Assembly: GCA_029979145.1 (NCBI GenBank)
Contig: JAPOIC010000072.1
Coordinates: forward strand, 1 to 9,032
DNA length: 9,032 bases
Origin: Opitutaceae bacterium
Lineage (GTDB): Bacteria; Verrucomicrobiota; Verrucomicrobiia; Opitutales; Opitutaceae
Reading direction: 5' to 3'
The notes under the pieces: generated by a model
What the model saw: only the letters and a program-made list of their open reading frames with translations
Database searches by the model: none
Told to the model about the DNA's origin: nothing
Shown here: positions 6,441-9,032 of the stretch, piece after piece
How positions within the stretch are numbered: position 1 is the first letter of the stretch
Layout: each line of letters opens with the position of its first letter
Program-made: the position numbers and the translations under genes

Positions 6441-7253
6441 ATGTGGCAAAAACTGAAAGACCAATTCCCCACCATTCTGCTGACCGCCGTCATCATCGTC
6501 GGCGCCGCGTATTGGCTGCACCTCCAAACCGTGGCCAACATGGCCGCGAGCCAGCAGCAGGAACTCGCCCCGCTGCGCGAACAGAATGACGCCCTCAAGG
6601 TTGCCTCTGAAGACAATCGCCGCCAGATCGCCGCCATGGACCAGCTCCTCAAGGACGCCATCTCCAAGCGCCAGGCCGACGTGTTCATGACCGACGAGGA
6701 AATCGCCAAGCTGAACCAAGAAAAGGTCGAGGCCCTGGCCGAGGCGATTGCCCGCCGCGTGCAGCCCTACAATCCCCTCCCCTCCACGCCGGAGGAAGCC
6801 GAGCAGATGCAGAACGAGCAGATCGACAAGGTCTCCTCGCGCATGGCGGAGAAGATTTCCCCGATCCTCGCCGAGATGTCCCGCGACCACAACCTGACGC
6901 GTGAGTCGATCGAAGCCTACAGCCAGCGCATCACCGACCAAGTCGGCATCGTGCTCACGTCGGAACTCGCGAAGAACCAACAGCTGAACAACAACCTCAT
7001 GGCCACGCAGGCCGCCGCGCAGGATGCGCTCAAACTCTCGCACGAGCTCACCGCGCTCTACCTCAGCTCGCAGAAGGACCAGGGCCTCATCACCCGCCTC
7101 CTCACCCTGCCCGCCAACATCGTCAAGGACGTCGCGCACTTCAACATCGTCGACAAGCGCGACAAGGACAAGGTCGCCCAGGAGCTCATCGACCAGATGA
7201 CCGCGATCGAAGGCCGCCTCAACGAGATCCAAGGCCAGCAGCCGACGAGGTAA
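6441..7253 (+). CDS. Membrane-anchored coiled-coil protein of unknown function, 270 aa
   Basis: The family is not recognised. A short N-terminus (MWQKLKDQ) is followed by one hydrophobic helix at about residues 10-27, which is probably an uncleaved anchor. Residues ~35-75 are Gln/Glu/Leu-rich and look like a coiled coil. A helical segment ends at RRVQPYNPLPSTPEE near 109-123. The rest (~124-265) is almost all charged helix with many Gln, Asn and Lys residues, no cysteine, and a C-terminal IEGRLNEIQGQQ. The protein may be a structural or scaffold protein in the cell envelope, but nothing in it indicates an enzymatic role. The ATG at 6441 is chosen because it places the anchor directly at the N-terminus. 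The open frame upstream to 6201 overlaps the divergent gene and has a different composition. No Shine-Dalgarno sequence precedes it. The gene is monocistronic: a clear intrinsic terminator follows 25 bp after the stop. Confidence 0.88.
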   Translation: MWQKLKDQFPTILLTAVIIVGAAYWLHLQTVANMAASQQQELAPLREQNDALKVASEDNRRQIAAMDQLLKDAISKRQADVFMTDEEIAKLNQEKVEALAEAIARRVQPYNPLPSTPEEAEQMQNEQIDKVSSRMAEKISPILAEMSRDHNLTRESIEAYSQRITDQVGIVLTSELAKNQQLNNNLMATQAAAQDALKLSHELTALYLSSQKDQGLITRLLTLPANIVKDVAHFNIVDKRDKDKVAQELIDQMTAIEGRLNEIQGQQPTR

Positions 7254-7278
7254 GCGCGACCGTCGCTCCCTTTTCTTC

Positions 7279-7306
7279 AAGCCACGCGCAACCCGCGTGG
7301 CTTTTT
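7279..7306 (+). terminator. Rho-independent terminator of the coiled-coil gene
   Basis: A perfect 10-bp stem, AAGCCACGCG (7279-7288) with CGCGTGGCTT (7294-7303), encloses a 5-nt loop and is followed directly by more T's (CTTTTTAT). It lies 25 bp after the stop of the 270-aa protein gene, on the same strand. Confidence 0.88.
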
Positions 7307-7339
7307 ATATGCCTTGATGGGCGCGCCTCACGCCGATCC

Positions 7340-7429
7340 GAAAGGTGGGCGCCCCGGTCCCTCGGGGCGCGGATTGAGTATTCGTATTCCTCCCGCCGCT
7401 GCGCGCCGTGGGACCGGCACGCCCACCTT
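7340..7429. repeat. REP-like doublet, GTGGGCG class
   Basis: Two inverted halves match at 18 of 20 positions at the ends: AAGGTGGGCGCCCCGGTCCC at 7340-7359 against the complement of 7410-7429. Each half starts with GTGG and then folds. On the left, GCGCCCCG (7347-7354) pairs perfectly with CGGGGCGC (7361-7368) around GTCCCT. On the right, read on the minus strand, GCGTGCCG (7422-7415) pairs with CGGCGCGC (7408-7401) with one G-T pair around GTCCCA. A GTRG tetranucleotide plus hairpin, arranged as an inverted pair, is the REP/BIME layout. The sequence differs from the GTAGGGCGGGG elements in this window. Its right end touches the stop codon of the receptor remnant. Confidence 0.72.
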
Positions 7430-7620
7430 CAGAATTTCACCTTCACGCCCACCGAACCACCGATTCCGGGCATCGTGTATCCCGGACGATAACGGTAGTC
7501 GCGATCAAGCAGGTTCTCCCCCGCCACGAACACCTCGCCGCGTGCAAACTCCCACGCCAACCGCGCATTGAGCAAAGCGTAGGCCCCCACCTGCTCCAGG
7601 TTTGGCGCACCATTGGCGCG
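7429..7620 (-). pseudogene. TonB-dependent receptor, C-terminal remnant
   Basis: About 63 codons and a TGA (7431-7429) remain of an outer-membrane TonB-dependent receptor, whose full length is normally 600-1000 aa. The remnant holds the last beta-strands of the barrel: YALLNARLAWEF, then GEVFVAGENLLDRDYRYRPG (the strongly conserved NLxDxxY block), YTMPGIGGSVGVKVKF, and the C-terminal Phe expected for an outer-membrane protein. There is no plug domain, TonB box, signal peptide or start of its own. Upstream it runs, out of frame, into the beginning of an acid phosphatase gene near 7620. The substrate cannot be told from what is left. The intact C-terminus with no internal stops suggests a fairly recent deletion. 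Confidence 0.85.
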
Positions 7621-7810
7621 CGACGCGAGCCTCCAACCAGTCGCGGACGTAACCCACCACCTCCGCAATGTCGCGCTCGTAATCGCCGGTATCCGCATAA
7701 CGAATCACCGCCTCCTTCGCCACCGACAGATTCGGCGGCTCCAGCGCGCGCAGTGGGATGATCAGCAGACACGACAACGCCAACAGGACCAAGACTCGGG
7801 GCATTTTCAT
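7620..7810 (-). pseudogene. HAD-type acid phosphatase, N-terminal remnant
   Basis: The ATG at 7810 opens a secreted protein with signal peptide KMPRVLVLLALSCLLIIPL, ending near LRA. It continues EPPNLSVAKEAVIRYADTGD, YERDIAEVVGY and VRDWLEARVA. From memory this is the usual N-terminus of secreted class B/HAD acid phosphatases, which then have a DxDET catalytic motif. Here homology stops after ~64 residues, before any catalytic residue. The frame then reads the receptor DNA in the wrong frame (QWCAKPGAGG...) to a stop at 7505. The translated product would be 101 aa and could not be a phosphatase. It could still be exported as a junk peptide. An alternative start is the ATG at 7804. Assignment to the phosphatase family rests on a short segment, so it is less certain than the receptor call. 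Confidence 0.65.
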
Positions 7811-7890
7811 GCCCGCCAGCGTGCAGCCCCACGCGTCGACTGCAACGGGATTGGATGGAGCAAAGAGCGCGTTTTTCGCGATTGCCTAGA

Positions 7891-7966
7891 TGTAGGGCGG
7901 GGTCGCTGCCCCCGCCTTCCGCTCATTGTCTTCCAACAAGGCGGAGAATGGAATCCCCGCCATACA
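7891..7966. repeat. REP doublet (BIME-like), GTAGGGCGGGG class, copy 2
   Basis: This 76-bp element shares size, end sequence and fold with the one at 4103-4177. The left end TGTAGGGCGGGG (7891-7902) matches copy 1 exactly over 12 bases. The right end, read on the minus strand, is TGTATGGCGGGG, one mismatch to the left. Each half is a hairpin: GGCGGGG with CCCCGCC on the left (loop TCGCTGC), and GGCGGAG (7940-7946) with the TCCCCGCC at 7954-7961 on the right. The loops and middle differ from copy 1, so the stems and GTAG ends are the conserved part. It lies between the decayed island and the aldo/keto reductase gene. The rest of 7811-8038 shows nothing else recognisable. Confidence 0.8.
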
Positions 7967-8038
7967 CCACACGCGAGGACAGTCGGAATGACGCAGGAAC
8001 GGGTTGAGGTTTTCGCGGTGAGCGTGCGTGATGACGTC

Positions 8039-9031
8039 ATGGCTTACCTCCCCGCCCCCGATCGCTACCAGCGCATCGCCTACAATCGCTGCGGCCGCAG
8101 CGGCCTCAAGCTGCCGCTCGTCTCCCTCGGCCTCTGGCACAACTTCGGCGGCGTGGATCCGCTGGAGAACCAGCGCGCGCTGCTGCGCCACGCGTTCGAT
8201 CTTGGCATAACGCACTTCGACCTCGCCAACAACTACGGCCCGCCCCCCGGCTCGGCCGAGGAAAACTTCGGCAAGATCCTGAAGCAGGATTTCTCCACCC
8301 TGCGCGACGAACTCGTCGTCTCCACCAAGGCCGGCTACGGCATGTGGGCCGGCCCCTACGGTGACTGGGGTTCGCGCAAATACCTGCTCACCTCGCTGGA
8401 GCAAAGTCTCCGTCGCATGGGCACGGACTACGTCGATATTTTTTATCACCACCGGCCCGATCCAGAGACGCCGCTCGAGGAAACCATGGGCGCACTCGCC
8501 TCCGCCGTCCGCAGCGGCAAGGCCCTCTACGCCGGCATCTCCAACTACGACGCCGCACGCACGCGCGATGCCGCCGCGATTCTCCGCGACCTCGGCGTGC
8601 CGCTGCTCATTCACCAGCCGCTCTACAACATGTTCAACCGCTGGGTGGAGCCCGAACTCCTGCCCGCGCTCAGCGACTTCGGCGCCGGCTGCATCCCCTT
8701 CTCCCCGCTCGCACAGGGCCTGCTGACCAACCGCTACCTCGACGGCATCCCCGCCGACTCGCGCGCCGCCAAGCCCAGTGGCTTCCTCAAGACCGAAAAC
8801 GTCACGCCCGCGGTGTTGAAAAAGGTCCGCGCCCTCAACGAACTCGCCCAAGCCCGCGGCGCCACCCTTGCCCAGTTCGCCACCCTCTGGATGCTCCGCC
8901 GCCCCGAGATCACCACCGTCCTCATCGGCGCCAGCAAAGTCAGCCAGCTCGACGACATCCACGCCGGCGTCCAACTCCCCCCGCTCACCCCCGCCGAGGA
9001 CGCCGCCGTCGAAAAGATCCTCGCCGGCTAA
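8039..9031 (+). CDS. YghZ-type aldo/keto reductase (L-glyceraldehyde 3-phosphate reductase family)
   Basis: This is an NADPH-dependent cytosolic reductase of 330 aa, clearly related along its length to E. coli YghZ (346 aa). That enzyme reduces L-glyceraldehyde 3-phosphate and detoxifies reactive aldehydes such as methylglyoxal. The catalytic tetrad is visible: Asp61 and Tyr66 in FDLANNYGPPPGSAEE, Lys97 in STKAGYGMW, and His138 in DIFYHHR. The cofactor loop VLIGASKVSQLDD at 294-306 holds the 2'-phosphate binding residues. The C-terminus is about 15 residues shorter than in E. coli, ending at EKILAG just after the last helix. The ATG at 8039 is chosen because MAYLPAPDRYQRIAYNRCG aligns with the YghZ N-terminus. 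An in-frame ATG at 7988 would add 17 residues unlike the family. No ribosome binding site is evident. A REP doublet and the decayed island lie upstream, so the gene probably has its own promoter between 7967 and 8038. Confidence 0.95.
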   Translation: MAYLPAPDRYQRIAYNRCGRSGLKLPLVSLGLWHNFGGVDPLENQRALLRHAFDLGITHFDLANNYGPPPGSAEENFGKILKQDFSTLRDELVVSTKAGYGMWAGPYGDWGSRKYLLTSLEQSLRRMGTDYVDIFYHHRPDPETPLEETMGALASAVRSGKALYAGISNYDAARTRDAAAILRDLGVPLLIHQPLYNMFNRWVEPELLPALSDFGAGCIPFSPLAQGLLTNRYLDGIPADSRAAKPSGFLKTENVTPAVLKKVRALNELAQARGATLAQFATLWMLRRPEITTVLIGASKVSQLDDIHAGVQLPPLTPAEDAAVEKILAG

Positions 9032-9032
9032 G

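Noticed and set aside
6345..7280. Minus-strand extension of the small gene at 6009-6317
   Set aside because: The open frame runs antisense through the coiled-coil gene and is a Leu/Val/Gly-rich shadow. Only the part below ~6341 reads like a protein.
7314..7571. Small plus-strand ORF of 85 codons
   Set aside because: It spans the REP-like doublet and the antisense of the receptor remnant, and its Pro/Arg-rich product shows no domain.
7340..7966. CRISPR or tandem-repeat interpretation of the G-rich repeats
   Set aside because: The repeats are inverted pairs at irregular spacing with no regular spacers, and no cas genes are present.
8031..8040. Perfect 10-bp palindrome ATGACGTCAT at the start of the aldo/keto reductase gene
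   Set aside because: It is single, short, and overlaps the start codon. No second site or known bacterial regulator supports it.
7886..8974. Minus-strand open frame of 362 codons
   Set aside because: It is the antisense shadow of the aldo/keto reductase, whose catalytic residues are all present on the plus strand.

Overview
The window looks like a piece of a GC-rich bacterial chromosome. The gene content and protein style (DUF6580 membrane protein, PIN-PhoH ATPase, proteins starting with an 'LLLIIIDFLFLN'-type anchor, REP-like palindromes, few Shine-Dalgarno sequences) suggest Verrucomicrobiota, most likely an Opitutaceae relative. This assignment rests on recognition of protein families, not on a marker gene. 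No rRNA, tRNA, CRISPR array, IS element or phage gene was seen.

Layout. (1) Positions 1-2317, minus strand: a two-gene unit joined by an ATGA overlap. It encodes a 550-aa multi-pass membrane protein of unknown family and a single-pass coiled-coil protein that runs off the left edge. The helper has an Asp inside its only membrane helix, and the last two helices of the large protein carry faint MotA/TolQ-like motifs. (2) Positions 2381-4097, plus strand: a probable operon of peptide deformylase, PduO-type cob(I)alamin adenosyltransferase (ATGA overlap) and a DUF6580 putative transport membrane protein. (3) Positions 4103-4177: a REP doublet that fills the gap between convergent genes. (4) Positions 4187-5719, minus strand: a PIN-PhoH ATPase with an unusual Lys-rich and Ala/Pro-rich insertion. 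Its 5' region holds a strong hairpin terminator and a DnaA-box-like 9-mer. (5) Positions 6009-7253: a divergent pair, a small soluble unknown (minus) and a membrane-anchored coiled-coil unknown (plus). The plus-strand gene ends at a clear intrinsic terminator. (6) Positions 7340-7966: a decayed island. The start of a secreted HAD-type acid phosphatase gene is joined out of frame to the last ~63 codons of a TonB-dependent receptor. A REP-like doublet lies on each side, and the two doublets are of different sequence classes. (7) Positions 8039-9031, plus strand: an intact YghZ-type aldo/keto reductase.

Most noteworthy are the three inverted hairpin doublets that begin with GTAG or GTGG, as RAYT-mobilised REP elements do; the out-of-frame deletion scar between two of them; and the possible ion-channel-like membrane pair at the left edge. 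The adenosyltransferase/DUF6580 pairing gives a testable but unproven link to cobalamin uptake.
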